Of a DNA stretch of 64,000 bases, positions 30,321 to 41,594 are shown one piece after another (positions within the stretch are counted from its first letter, which is position 1; each line of letters starts with the position of its first letter). The DNA comes from Didymella arachidicola (Eukaryota > Ascomycota > Dothideomycetes > Pleosporales > Didymellaceae), in the NCBI GenBank assembly GCA_016630955.3, contig CM049992.1, positions 1,674,001-1,738,000 on the forward strand, read 5' to 3'. Made by a program: the position numbers and the translations under genes. Below the pieces are notes generated by a model. The model saw only the letters and a program-made list of their open reading frames with translations. It was not told the origin of the DNA and searched no databases.

Positions 30321-31676
30321 CTACGAGTGCATGTACGCTAGGAACGATGTCGCCGGCTCCGCTGGGCTCATCGAGTACGGCGTGAATGTGTGTTGCGCGT
30401 GCTGGTCGTATTGTGGCATAGGTGTAGGCAGTGCATCTGTCTCTGCCCACTTGCGCGCGCACTGACGGGCTGTCCACTTCTCCTGGGCGCCGAATTCGAG
30501 CATCTAGAATCGTCAGGTCAACCTAGTCGAGCATGTCGTTGTGTGGAACCTGCCTTTTGGGAAATGATATCGAACTTGCTCTGCGCCCAGTACTCGTGCG
30601 CCATGCGCAGAGCCCTGACATCCGCATCGCCCCATGTGCGCATCCGCTCTCGGAGCCGCTTCAGCCGCATCTGCAATGCGGGAATCTGGTACTGTTTGCC
30701 CAAGTCGGTCTGGAATCGCACCGCAATCTCCTTCCACGGCATCGAATCCTCCTCTTTCAACTTCAACAACAGCTTGTCCTCTTCAGTGAGCTCAAGTTGC
30801 GTGGACGTTGCTGATTCCGAGCGTCGCCGCCTCTTCGAAAGTTCCGCAGAATCATCATCGTCTCTTGACCTCTTCCTGGCCATTGACCTTGGGGTGTCAG
30901 TGGGCTGGGGCGCTATTGGCGTGAACACACGGCGCGGCTGCGGCGCAGTCAACGGCATCTCAATGGAACTATCTCCGGTACGAAGACCCCGTACATGCTG
31001 CGCAAAGGTTGCATAGTACGACTCGGACGGCACCGAAGGTGTATGGATACCAAGTGGGTCAATAGACCAGGACGAGGTGCTTGGAACAGATTGCAGGATT
31101 GAGAAAGTGCCATGAGATGACTGCTGACCGTTTAATTCGACCTTGACGTGGTTTGGCGGTCGCTGTGAGCTTATGTCTGAAGTTTGCGGTAAATCGACCA
31201 GCTGCCGTCCCGTTTCGCTGAGCAACGAACTTTGAGGATAGACTGGCACCGGAGACAGCACTCGAGCTGTCGAGTCAGCATACGCTGTCGATGAAGACAC
31301 CTGGGTCCCTTGAGGGTATGTCGATGAATGGGGGGAAATGACCACTGAAGATCGAGGCGGGATGCAATGATCGTACCCAGTGTACTGGTATCGTAGCATC
31401 AGTATAATGTGTACCGCGTGACTTGATAAGACAAACCTGGAAGTCGTTGGCTGGGGTGGACGCGTCATACCAGCCAGCGCTTGGAAGGACGTTGATGTTT
31501 TGTGAAGACATATAGCTACGATGCATGCGGCTGTATGTGTGTAGCGGCTGGGGAGACTTTAACGCGGGCGACGAGTCTAGCGAAGGACCTTGAGAAGTGT
31601 AGGAGCTAGGCCATGTAGCAGACCTACCCGAAAAGAGGTGCGGTGGAGACACGGCATCCTCAACCTTAAGGGACAT
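30321..31676 (-). CDS. Myb/SANT-like DNA-binding protein
   Basis: A predicted nuclear protein of about 417 residues. Exon 1 (31676-31437) and most of exon 2 (31384-30554) are Ser/Pro/Gln/Tyr-rich and probably disordered, with the basic patch RKRSRDDDDSAELSKRRRR as a likely nuclear signal. The only ordered segment follows: LTEEDKLLLKLKEEDSMPWKEIAVRF, QIPALQMRLKRLRERMRTW and LRMAHEYWAQSKFDIISQK, the tryptophan-spaced helices of a Myb/SANT-like domain, with a second unit across exon 3 (30503-30321; KWTARQCARKWAE). The second intron (30504-30553) begins GCAGGT rather than GT, and only this choice keeps the frame and domain intact. The target genes are unknown. Confidence 0.82.
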
Positions 31677-32873
31677 GATGTGCGGTAGATGATATGAACT
31701 GTTTGGATTATGTCAGGCCTCGAACTCCCAGCATTGCCAGTTGTATTCGATAGATCCAGCCCGGTCTGCCTGGGACAGTCGTGAGCTGGTCGGGCCCGCA
31801 GTCAATGGCGCCAGAGCCATCTTAACAAGTTGATGATGAATCCTAGTGCGGCACCTCTACCAAGCTTCTCGAAGGATGCTGCTGCGCACTGACTTGGGCG
31901 CTTAGCGCCAGGCCCTTCACCTTGCCTTTGGAACGCTCCTCGTGCCCTAGCGCGCTCCAACCTGGATTGAACGCCGCTCTCAAGCCGTCCACCTTACTCC
32001 CGGCCTGTCAACGGTCTGACCCGGCTCATTGCCAGGGCCTGAACGGTCCGTCGGGTCATGTTGGCGACGATCTTACCGTTGATGGGCATTCCCTTGCCTT
32101 CTCAAGGAGGTTCGAGGATGTTCTCACTTCTGTAGGGTTCGCGTTGCCGGTCAACGACACTCCTACCTCAAGACCTACAGGAGAACATCCGCTCGTCCCG
32201 CACTCTCGTAGGTGGGCACTTCGAGCACGACAATCTCCCTTCGATGCAGCGTGATATTGATAGCCCGGTCTGCGCTGGCGGCGCCGTAAGGCCCATTGTC
32301 TGCCAGGTTTAGCTCCTTCGTGTAAGACAAATCTCGCAAGCCGTGTGCTCTCATTTGGTGGAAGACCAAAGGTGTGCCGCATAACTGCAGCAAAAATGCC
32401 CAGAGCTGGTAATCATCAAGGGCGCATAGGCGCTTAATTGCATGAGCGCGGCAGATGACATTGGCTGCTAAATATCGCAATCCGGCTGAATGACCACTAA
32501 TTCACCGTTTTGGTGGAGCCATGCAGCATCCACCCTTACACGTAGCGCATGGCTTACCGCACACCTGGGCCGTGCTCGTTCTCCACGATCGTACGGTCGT
32601 CCTTCGTCGTTTTAAACAGCTAAATCGATTCGTTGCCAAGCTGCGATTTGTCGAAGGGTGGACTGGTGGGTTTCCAATGCTAATCTGATTCGACACTATT
32701 CTTGACAAGTTTGTGCTTTGTCCAATTCTCTTTTGCCCCAGATTAGACTCAATAAGACTGCTGGTTACAGTAACGTTACATTGAGTCGCAAAACAAATGC
32801 GTTGCTGGAATGCCTGCAATGCCTTAGAACGGATGGGTTTGCTGGCAGGATTGCATTACAAGCGCGATGGGCA
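31677..32873. other. Intergenic region, 1.2 kb, no recognised gene
   Basis: Overlapping frames up to about 110 residues on both strands, none with a recognisable domain or splice-supported extension. It includes the promoter of the Myb-like gene and the 3' end of the Zn2Cys6 gene. Confidence 0.5.
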
Positions 32874-35679
32874 TCAAAACCCGTTGTAACTCTGCGTGTT
32901 TGAATCTGCTGAGTAGCTCCACATTTGCATCGAGTCTGGGATGAACAGGGCTGAGAGATCGGCGTCGGAGCCTGTGCCAAGGTCAAATTGGGTGAAATCG
33001 AAGTTGAGATCGAAGTTGGGCTGTGGAAGGCTCATAATGTCAACTGCGTGCGACTGGCCCTGCATACCTGCATACCAATTTTGCTGCAGAGACTGCTGTG
33101 AGGCATGTGAATGGGCTTGAAGCGCAGCCTGCGCTTGCTGTTGAGAACTATTGTGGCTGTGTGACTGTGGCTCAGAGGTTCCGGAGTTGCTGCTGCCCAT
33201 TGCGACTTCGGACAGCAGATGCAGTGGGGTTTGGTTTGTCGCCGCCTGTCTGGCAGTTACCTGCGCGCTTTCGTTGGACGGACGTCTTGATATTTCGCGC
33301 GAGTCCGCCTGCTCCGACTTGGAAGTCCCTTCCTTGATCTGCGCGAATCGTTCCTGCAATCGCTTGGCTACAAAGTAGAACTTCCCGTGGGGCGACTGAG
33401 CATCCCTGGACACGATTGCGTTGAACATGGTGACGAGCCTTTCAAGGTACATCTCGATCTGTAAGTCTTCCTTCCTAATAATGCTGCTGACCTCTCCAGA
33501 GCTTGTCACGGATACCCACATCTTCATGAGACAGACGATGGCATAGATAGCGCGCACGCCTAGATTTTAGTCAGTGAAATGCTACGACCCTCAGACGGAG
33601 GTCGACTCACAGAATATGACTGGCAGTGTCAAGAGGATGTCCAGCTCGATGCTCAAGATCGTGTCGAGCATACCGTGGGTGGCAGTGAGGCATTCGCCCA
33701 ATGCGCCAATATGTGCTGGGCCTATGGGTACATCTTTCTTGACAGCGCTTGCCGTGAAAGACTCGACCGAGAAGGGTGGTTGCAGGCCTGGCTCGCCTGC
33801 ACTTTGGCTCTGATGAAGCGCGATTTCATGCAGGAAGAGATTTGTTACATGCTCACCGAGACGGAGGGTTGCTTTAAACTCGTCAGTATGGCGCTGTGGG
33901 CTGTGATAAATACACTCACGATCCACCTCACCCATCTTCGCGTTTTCATCTTTCAGCTGTTGTAGCTCATTTTCGAAGATCTTGAGCGCGTAGATGACTT
34001 TAGGCTCGGATATGGCTACCTCGATAGATGGGTCGTCCATGCAGAACTGGACGGATATGTTTTCCCCAATATGCGCCATTTTGACTTGCTGACACAGCAG
34101 CCTGTCTGAAGGGTACGCATCCAACGAAGTTTCCAGAAGTTTGACGCTCTCCTCCATGTACTTGGTCCAGCGTAAGAGAATCGGCCGCCGCAAGATCATC
34201 GTGATGCTCATGCAGAGATAGTAGCATACGAGGAATGTTCGACGTGCTTCAATGCTGCTTGAGTTAGGATGGTATCGGCGAAATGGCCCAATCGACAGCT
34301 TCATGACGTTTGGTGTCGCTTTTCGTCCGAGGCCAAGGTCTAGCGCCATCACGGCGGCGCAGTTGACCATCATGTAAAAGTTGTGCTGCTCAAAGTGCTG
34401 GGGTGGTCGGTACCACAGCACAGCAACCTGTAGCGCCTGAACAATTTCCAACGACTTCTCTCCGTTACGCCAGATGATATCTGCGAGCTGATCTTTCAGC
34501 ATCTTCGTCAGCTCCCGCTGGACATCTTGAGAGACCAGCTGCTCTGCGCTGCCGTGCGACGATCCGGCGAGCAACGATAAAAACAGTAAAGGCTTCTTCT
34601 CGCGGACGTCGTGGGCCGTTGTCCCTGGTGCAAAGGGCACAGCTGGGAAGTGTGGGCAAATCTCGTTGACGTAGCGCAGAAAGACGCGCTCGGCGAGCTC
34701 TGGGCTTACGAGCGAGTCGATCAGGGCATTGATGTGCGAGTTATCAGCGTGGATGTGGCTCTTGCCCTTGCGCTTCATCTCAAGATGTTCTTCCAGATCG
34801 CGATGAACAGCATCCATATCTTCGGGTATGGTCTAATCGTGTTAGATTAGAGGCTGACATGCAAACAAATCACCTACTGCGTGGCTTTGACCGTTATTTA
34901 CCTTTCTCCGTTTCGCCTCCGGCCCTCGTTGGATGGTCTGGGCCGGTCCATATCCTGGAGGTATGTTTGTGTAAGGCCCTTGCGCGGGACTCGACCATTC
35001 GTGACTGATGCTTCCCATTCGAAAGGAGCCCTCGGGCATGGCCATGGCAGAGGGGTTGCCCTCATGTTGCGGTATGCCTCCATGGTGCTTGGTTTGCGGC
35101 GCTACTGACTTTTGCGCGTGCAGTGTTGCTGTTAGCGCATCGATTTTGCGTTCCAGCTCGGCGACACGACTGTCGGCCTTCTTTTGACGTTTCCGCGTAG
35201 GAGGCGTTGTGATGCTGGATGAGTTAGCAAAACCCTTGCGTTATCATTTGCAAATGATTATACCATGGTCGCCCAGCCTTTGCGCATCTTCTGCACGAAA
35301 CATTGGGGTTTTCCTGGTCGCAGCGCACCTTCAGACCTCTGCACGAGTCGCAGGCGCGTGGGCGCTTGAGGTCGGCGCCGTCTTTCACAGACGCAGATCC
35401 TGGAGTCGCATGGGCGCCATCCTGGTCGCCTTCATCTTCGTGCTCGTATTCGTCGTGATCGCCTTCGGGAATTTGAGGCGACGCCTGCTGCAGCGCTGGA
35501 TCCAAGCCGGTACTCGGTGGAAGCTGCGACAGCTGTGGGGTCGGCTGTTGCGGTCCTGACGCTGGCAGATAATATGGGTGGCCCACGTTCTGCTGAGGCT
35601 GCGATGCGTATGATTGTGCTTGTGTGTTGTCCTTTCCATCGAATGGAGTGAACAAGGCCGGGTCAATGGGCGCCGCCAT
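32874..35679 (-). CDS. Zn2Cys6 transcription factor, War1-like layout
   Basis: A five-exon regulator of about 862 residues: 35679-35264, 35214-34902, 34832-33920, 33871-33611 and 33559-32874. The first 105 residues are Gln/Pro-rich and acidic. The binuclear zinc cluster CDSCRGLKVRCD...CRRCAKAGRPC spans the first intron, so its sixth Cys is completed only after splicing. A basic linker (RKRQKKAD) and a coiled coil (VAELERKIDALTATLHAQ) follow. The fungal-specific middle domain includes INALIDSLVSPELAERVFLRYVNEICPHFPAVPF. The last exon is Gln/Ser/Asn-rich and ends NTQSYNGF, resembling an activation domain. The arrangement resembles War1-type weak-acid-response regulators, but that link is inference. 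The third intron (48 nt) is a multiple of three without stops. Confidence 0.88.
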
Positions 35680-36659
35680 CGTCGAGGGTTGGACGGGCAG
35701 TCGGCGTCGGTGGAGTTGGGGATTCCGTTCCAAAGTGGAGTCTGTCAGGCTCGTGCCAAGCCTACTTATGCTGTCAAGTCGCCGTGAGAGCTGAATATCT
35801 CTCGAGGGTTCGGCGGACTGGCCTGAGATCTCCGGAGATCATCTATGGAGTCCAGGTAGATAGGTTGATCGTTTGAGGACCACGGTCTGTTGTGGGTGCG
35901 TCATGCCGAGTCTTCTCAACGACGTGGAAAGTCATAGCATCAATGAAAAGGAAGCGAACGGAACAGATCAGGATTAATTTAGACACTCATAGTGGTATCA
36001 CTGGGTATGAAAGACTCGTGGAAATCTACACGCGGCCAAGGTCTTGCAACGAGCTCAAGAGGCATGGACAGCACTCATAGCTTAGCCTGGCTCTTTCACA
36101 TAGGAGGTGCTGGGAGACAAAGAGACGAAGACTTCAGCTTCTGGGGGATTAAAGAGGAGAAATTTCTATAGGCGTTAAAGGAATACTGCTTGATTGCACA
36201 AATGCCACGAAACAGCTGTCAAAAGGTTTCTGACTCCAGCACAACGATTTAAGTCACTAACTGCCCTTCGAATAACACATTGATTTTGCTGGCTGATACA
36301 TTAGTACGCGAAGGACCGACTACTAAGCTGTTACCACGATGTGCGTTGTTGTCGCTGTTGTGTGATGTATTGCAGCAAATGGGCTGCTTCTACAAATGAC
36401 AAGAAGTATCAGGATGGGTGGTCGGAGAGGTGAACATGTCAATGTCCAACGGCCCCCAACAGCACCACGTATCAGCGTCTAACTTGTCGTTCGAGAACAT
36501 CTGAATGAACCAGCTACACAGCTGTACGAGCAACTGACAAGCACGCAGCATAGACGAGAGTATTGAGCATCGAATAGCATTATATATAAACTGATCTTTC
36601 TTCGACGGTCGTGGGTCATTCATCATAATTCGTCCCTTGCATCTTTACATCCATAAGCC
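35680..36659. other. Intergenic region between Zn2Cys6 gene and cnxG-like gene
   Basis: About 980 bp, AT-rich, without a recognised gene. A 78-residue minus-strand frame (36390-36626) shows no known motif and lies in the probable 3' region of the cnxG-like gene. Confidence 0.5.
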
Positions 36660-36953
36660 TCAGCCTGAGCTCACAGGAGGTATAATGGCGACTTCATCGC
36701 CCGGTTTGATCTCTTGATCCGCACTTCTGGCGTCATCGTCATCTAAATCCACGTATTCGAGATTAACAGTCAAAGCACAGCTGCTAAGAACCTTCTCCCT
36801 GATCCCAGGATACGAGTCATCAAGCTTTGTGAACAGGTCGCGTATGCGGACGGGTGCGGGAAGATGTTCGGTCGTCTTGCCTGTGAATGTAGAGGCAGCC
36901 GCAAAGTACAGGATTGTGAATTGACCTGCTGGTGCCTTTGACGTAGATGCCAT
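36660..36953 (-). CDS. cnxG: Molybdopterin synthase sulfur-carrier (small) subunit
   Basis: A 97-residue MoaD/ThiS-family protein with a beta-grasp fold. Its C-terminal carboxylate carries the thiocarboxylate sulfur that is inserted into cyclic pyranopterin to make molybdopterin. Visible features: FTILYFAAASTFTGK at the start, VRIRDLFTKLDDSYPGIREKVLSSCALTVNLEYVD in the middle, and the family end GDEVAIIPPVSSG. The last residues are SSG rather than the bacterial GG, which I believe is usual in fungi. The ATG at 36953 was chosen; the open frame upstream has only a TTG. Molybdenum cofactor is needed for nitrate reductase and related enzymes. It is divergent from the RNB exoribonuclease gene, with 349 bp between start codons. 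Confidence 0.9.
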   Translation of the reverse strand: MASTSKAPAGQFTILYFAAASTFTGKTTEHLPAPVRIRDLFTKLDDSYPGIREKVLSSCALTVNLEYVDLDDDDARSADQEIKPGDEVAIIPPVSSG

Positions 36954-37302
36954 GTCTACTAATTTCACACTGATACCCGTTAGCCGTGAAAATTGAAGCA
37001 AATGCAACAAGAAAGGGCAGGTGGTTTCTAATCAGCCAAAGAAAGGTGATCCACAGGTTGCCACCGAAGTGACAGTCGGGTAATACATGCTGTTTTGGAA
37101 AACATCATAAGAAGCAAAGGTTGAACGTGAAGTGTGAGGGCGCGGCTTACCTGTTGATTCTGCGTGTGAAGAGGGAAGGAAAGTGCGGAGTTCTCGGAGG
37201 AGAGCTTGTGTGGAAGGCGCTAACGGCGCGCTAGTGCCTGTCGCGACTTTCCTTGAGCGCATCATCGTTAGTGATTCTTTAGCTTTCACTCTGCTTTGTA
37301 CC
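36954..37302. promoter_or_regulatory. Shared divergent promoter region of cnxG-like and RNB exoribonuclease genes
   Basis: 349 bp separate the two start codons. No classical TATA box is evident. A minus-strand frame crossing it (37032-37418) is antisense to the first RNB exon and is not called. Confidence 0.45.
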
Positions 37303-40300
37303 ATGCAGTCACGTTCGTTGTGGGCTTCCAGCGACATCTGCTTGCGATGTGAATGGCGTATCGCTTCGAGGTCCCAAACCAGTGTGCGACTGCACACTCG
37401 TACTCGGAGCTCCGCCATAAAACTTCCCAGGACGCTGCCAAGGCGCGCCTTCCATACTTCCTCACTTGTATGGCTCCAGCATCACCCCTTTGGCTCCAGA
37501 ATACTGACGGCATACAGCGCACACAGTCTTTTCTCGAACCTACGCCCATCGATCTCGCCATTAATCCTGTATACGTTGCTCGACCGCCACAGATACCAAT
37601 TCGCAATCACCTTGGGAAGTGGCAAGATCAATATGGAGGGCCCAGCGAAGAGATACTTTCTGCTTTTGAGAAACATCCATTGGCTGGAGAAATATACAAC
37701 AATGTATCAAAAGTCTCGAACGCGTCAGCGGCTGAGACCGAGACAGAGGGCGACCGATGGTTCGCTGGCGAAGACGATGATGGCGACGACTTGATCACGA
37801 TTGGTCTCTTCCTGAAGCCAGGTGATGTAGTTGAACTCTCGTGAGTTAATGTTTATTTCTTTCTGCGTACGTCCGTCTCTGACAGTCTGCAGACAATCTG
37901 GGCGGGAACCGATACTTGCTGTATTCGTTCAGCAACTCGACAACGACAGTCAGTTCTACACCATCAACGGCAAGTGGGCTCATTCGAACATCGGGCAGAT
38001 ATCGTTTGCTATCCCAGGCTGTGTCGATCGCAAGCTGCTGGATCCTCTCATCCCATTCCTGCCGACCGACCCCGATAAAGCCAATCCAAAAGGCGAGGTT
38101 CATGTGCCACCTGAGGTGGCTGCTCCGGTGCAGGACCTTCTCGATGATCTAGCAGCACAATCTGAAGCAGTGTATCGTCAGAATGCTCCAGTTCTGGACA
38201 CCGCCTACGCCGTGCTTGCGGATAGCAAACGGACTCGCATGATGACACTTGCGCAGATTGCGAAGGTCCTGCTGAGTCGCGGGAACACCATGTGGACTCC
38301 TACTTCATCCGACCTTCTGGCTGTGCGAAAGGCTTTGAACCATAACGCGTTTCGATTCCGATCTGATCAGCGTAGTCACAGGCTGACCAACGTTTTTGCA
38401 ATCCGTCCCAAGGACGATGTTGAGACCGTGGAAACGGTCCATGAGTGGATTCGAGAGTATTTTGAATACCGAGCGAAGACCGCAAATGAATCGCAGAAGG
38501 ATGTGCTGCGTTCAAAGGGCGCTGAAAATGTCTTCAAGTTCCTCCAGAAGGCCCGCAGGCTCATCACCAAAAGCAGGAAAGACCGTGATCCGGCATCGGG
38601 AGGTCTCGGGCCAAGCAAGAGTCGGGGTGCGATCACCTTGCGAAGTGAGGAGATTTTTACCAAGACCGACAAGGAGATCATCACGTTTATGCAAGCCTGG
38701 GTCCTGCACAATCAGTTCCAGAACATGAGCGGTCTGCATTCCGCGTGTACCGACCTTGTTGCGGCTACTGGCCTATACCAGCCTGGTGTCATCAAGCACC
38801 CTGCCGAAAACGAATCGCAAGTAGATCTGGTGCGACGTGCGACAGGCCTCGTCTTTCTACAAGAGATCGGAGTCGTGACACCATACGAGAACCGCTCAAT
38901 TTACGATGAACAGCTCATGCTTCCTACAGTTCGGTTGTCACGCAACATCGAGGTACTCAACGAGAAGGCAAAATTGCTGGAAAAACTTCCTAACTTTCGC
39001 GATTCCATGGCTAGTAAGCGCCGAGATTGGGGCGACACGAATATCTACTGCATAGACGATATTGGTGCTCAAGAAATCGACGACGGTATTTCGATCGAGA
39101 AGGTTCAAGGTGCTGGTTCAGAGTTCTGGATCCACGTGCATGTGGCCAACCCCACTGCGTTCTTCGATAAGGCACACACGCTCTCCAGTCTTGCGGCTCA
39201 TATGACTCAGACTGTCTACACCCCGGAGCGAACATTTCCTATGCTGCCGAGATGGGCTACAGAGAATCACTTTAGTCTGCGGCGCAACCGGCCAGTCATC
39301 ACGTTCAGCTCGAAGGTCAATCGTCAAGGTGATGTGCTGGAAACCAAGATCTCACATGGCATAATCCGCAATACGGTCTCCATAACACCTTCCGAACTAG
39401 CGTCAAACCTAGGAGAGAAGGTCAAGGGCGAGAAGCGCAGACTTGTTGTTGGCGGCGATGCTACAGCAAGCGTTGAGACTCGAGTCTCTCCAGAGCTTGG
39501 TCACGCTCAGATTGAGGAATTACAAAACCTTTATTCTGTGGCGAAAAGCCTCTCCAAGAAGCGGCAAGAGCGTGGCGGTATTTCAATGTTCAACAGCTCA
39601 CCGAGCGTACGTGTCTTTGAGGACGCCGACAAACCAGGGTTGACCTGGAACGCTCCTTCTACCGAGAAATCGCGATTCGTTGACGGAGATCCTATCATCC
39701 AGATAACCAAAGCTGCCCCCAAAGGGTTTTTGCGCTTCGAAACGGACGCAACTAACATCGTTGAGGAGATAATGATGCTGGGTTGCTCAGCGGCTGCGAC
39801 CTGGTGTGGCGAGCGCGGCATACCAGTGATGTTCAGAGGCTCAATTGCTCCGCCCAACGTAAATCGAGCGTCGCATGAAGACCTCAAGCACGACATCATC
39901 TCGAATTACTTGGCTAAGCATAAGAATCCACCACTTCGACTCACCATGCAGTACATGGAGTCACTGGGTCGAGCTATCGCCCACACATCTCCAGTGCCGC
40001 ATAGAGTTATCGGAGTCTCAGGCTATGTCCGAGTAACAAGTCCTCTTCGACGTTTCAGCGACATGATTGCTCACTGGCAGATTGAAGCTGCTATGCGATA
40101 TGAACAGAAAACTGGAAAGACATTCGATGCTGCCCAGCTCAATGGTCAAAGGGGCATACTGCCATTCACACAACGCCAAATCTCGGAGTCGATTATCACG
40201 CTTTCCCCTCGGGAGAAACTCATCGCGACGACGCAGCGAAATGCCGTCAATCATTGGGTGTCTCAGGCATTTCTCCGTGCCTTGCACTACGGTGAAGCGG

Positions 40301-40545
40301 ACTTACCATCTACCTTTAAATGTTGGATCAGATATATTGACATAGGAGGTAATCGACCTGGCTTCAAGCCTATGGCTGCAGGCCTCATGCCAGAGTTTGG
40401 CCTGAGAGTTGCAATTCGGGATGTCGAAGATGCTCACTTAGGTGACGAGTGGGAGGTTGTTTTGGATAGTGTGGACCTGTTCAATGCTCGCATCTACGTC
40501 AAGCCTATCCGACTCCTGAAAAGAGAAGCAGATGCCACCGCATAA
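37303..40545 (+). CDS. Mitochondrial RNB-family exoribonuclease (CYT-4/Dss1-like)
   Basis: A 3'-to-5' exoribonuclease of about 1,046 residues, predicted to act in mitochondrial RNA turnover and intron processing. Exons: 37303-37467, 37518-37840 and 37893-40545. The N-terminus is a mitochondrial presequence rich in Arg and Ser (LPRTLPRRAFHTSSL), ending close to the first intron. A cold-shock/SH3-like region with GREPILAVFVQQLD and INGKWAHSNIGQISFAIPGC precedes a long linker. The RNB catalytic domain begins WGDTNIYCIDDIGAQEIDDGIS, with the clustered metal-binding Asp residues near residues 548-560, and continues with FWIHVHVANPTAFF, LPRWATENHFSLR and VTSPLRRFSDMIAHWQIEAA. The layout matches Neurospora CYT-4 and yeast Dss1/MSU1. 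Confidence 0.94.
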
Positions 40546-41594
40546 GGCCCTTTCCGGATGATCTCAGGATAAACTTCAAAGCCAAATGCTCATTCATGAT
40601 TCGCGGTAGAGTGTTCGGATCCAGAGAACTATGGCTGGGCAGCTCAGCTTCGATCGCTTTCTACGCGTTAGTCCAATCAGGCCAACTTTTCAGGGTTGGC
40701 GGCGGTGAGGCGTTCTGTGCAACGCAGAGGAGCAGTCGGCCGCAGCACGAATCACGAGTCAGGGCTGGACTGGCATGTTAATTACAAATATTCCAGCAGA
40801 CGATGCGATCATGGAAAACAAGTAGAAAGGCACCGCACTACATGGACGGCACGGGGAAGGCGAAATTTAAGCGCGACGGCAAGGAAGAGTTACAGCGGGC
40901 CGGGGAGGCACACTGATACAACCCTGCAAGCCACAACAAGCCCCCGGCGCGCTAACGATCTATGTAGATCCAGCAAGGATGCCAGTATCGTGCTGTCAGC
41001 ATGCGCGGTCCCCCCGTGGCTGAAGGCGAACAAAGTGCAGCACGGTAAGAAATCCGGTTCGTGCACACGTGCATGCGGATGCGCATGCTGCACGGCTGAG
41101 GCGAGTGGATCCAGCGGACCGGGCCTGGTAAGAGAGACCAGATCTGTGTACCAAGTATCATGTACTGTCCCGACAATCTTTTTACGTCCTTGGCGATATC
41201 TCTGTACCACTGAGCCGTAGAGAGGCTAGCCGACGCATAACGACCAATCTGGATCCATGACTACACTGACAATCCAGCATGCGTTGACCAACAATCTCCT
41301 ACTGCGCACGTTGTCCACCCATCCTCACTGAGACTATTTTTGTGAATGAGGCTGCAGTCTCTCAATTACTGATCGCAGAAAACAGGTCAAGGATCAGCCA
41401 CCCCAGCCTAGCGACATGCACGTACCTGTCATAGGAGCTGAAACCCGGCAACTGTACTTCTGAGCAGGGAGCAGCGGGTCTTATAACACCGTCCCATTCG
41501 AGGAGTCGAGCCAACCATATCCTGTCGCATCTGTGCCCATCTACGGTACTGGCATAGTGTGTCCGATCTTGATCTCTATGACCGCCGCCCCGTC
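40546..41594. other. Intergenic region upstream of the second Zn2Cys6 gene
   Basis: About 1 kb. A 174-residue frame at 40696-41220 begins at a TTG, is very rich in Arg, Ser, Thr and Cys, and overlaps an equally long antisense frame, so I do not call it. TATAA at 41482-41486 lies about 110 bp before the regulator's ATG. Confidence 0.5.

Noticed and set aside
35243..35258. Perfect 16-bp palindrome ATCATTTGCAAATGAT within intron 1 of the War1-like gene
   Set aside because: A 16-bp perfect palindrome is expected about once by chance in 64 kb, and the dyad does not extend further.
35243..35263. Intron 1 of the War1-like gene considered as a mobile-element relic because of its AT-rich palindrome
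   Set aside because: Only 49 nt long with normal splice sites and no flanking duplication.
40696..41220. 174-residue plus-strand frame
   Set aside because: Begins at TTG, basic and Cys/Ser-rich, and mirrored by an antisense frame of 106 residues; no splice-supported extension.
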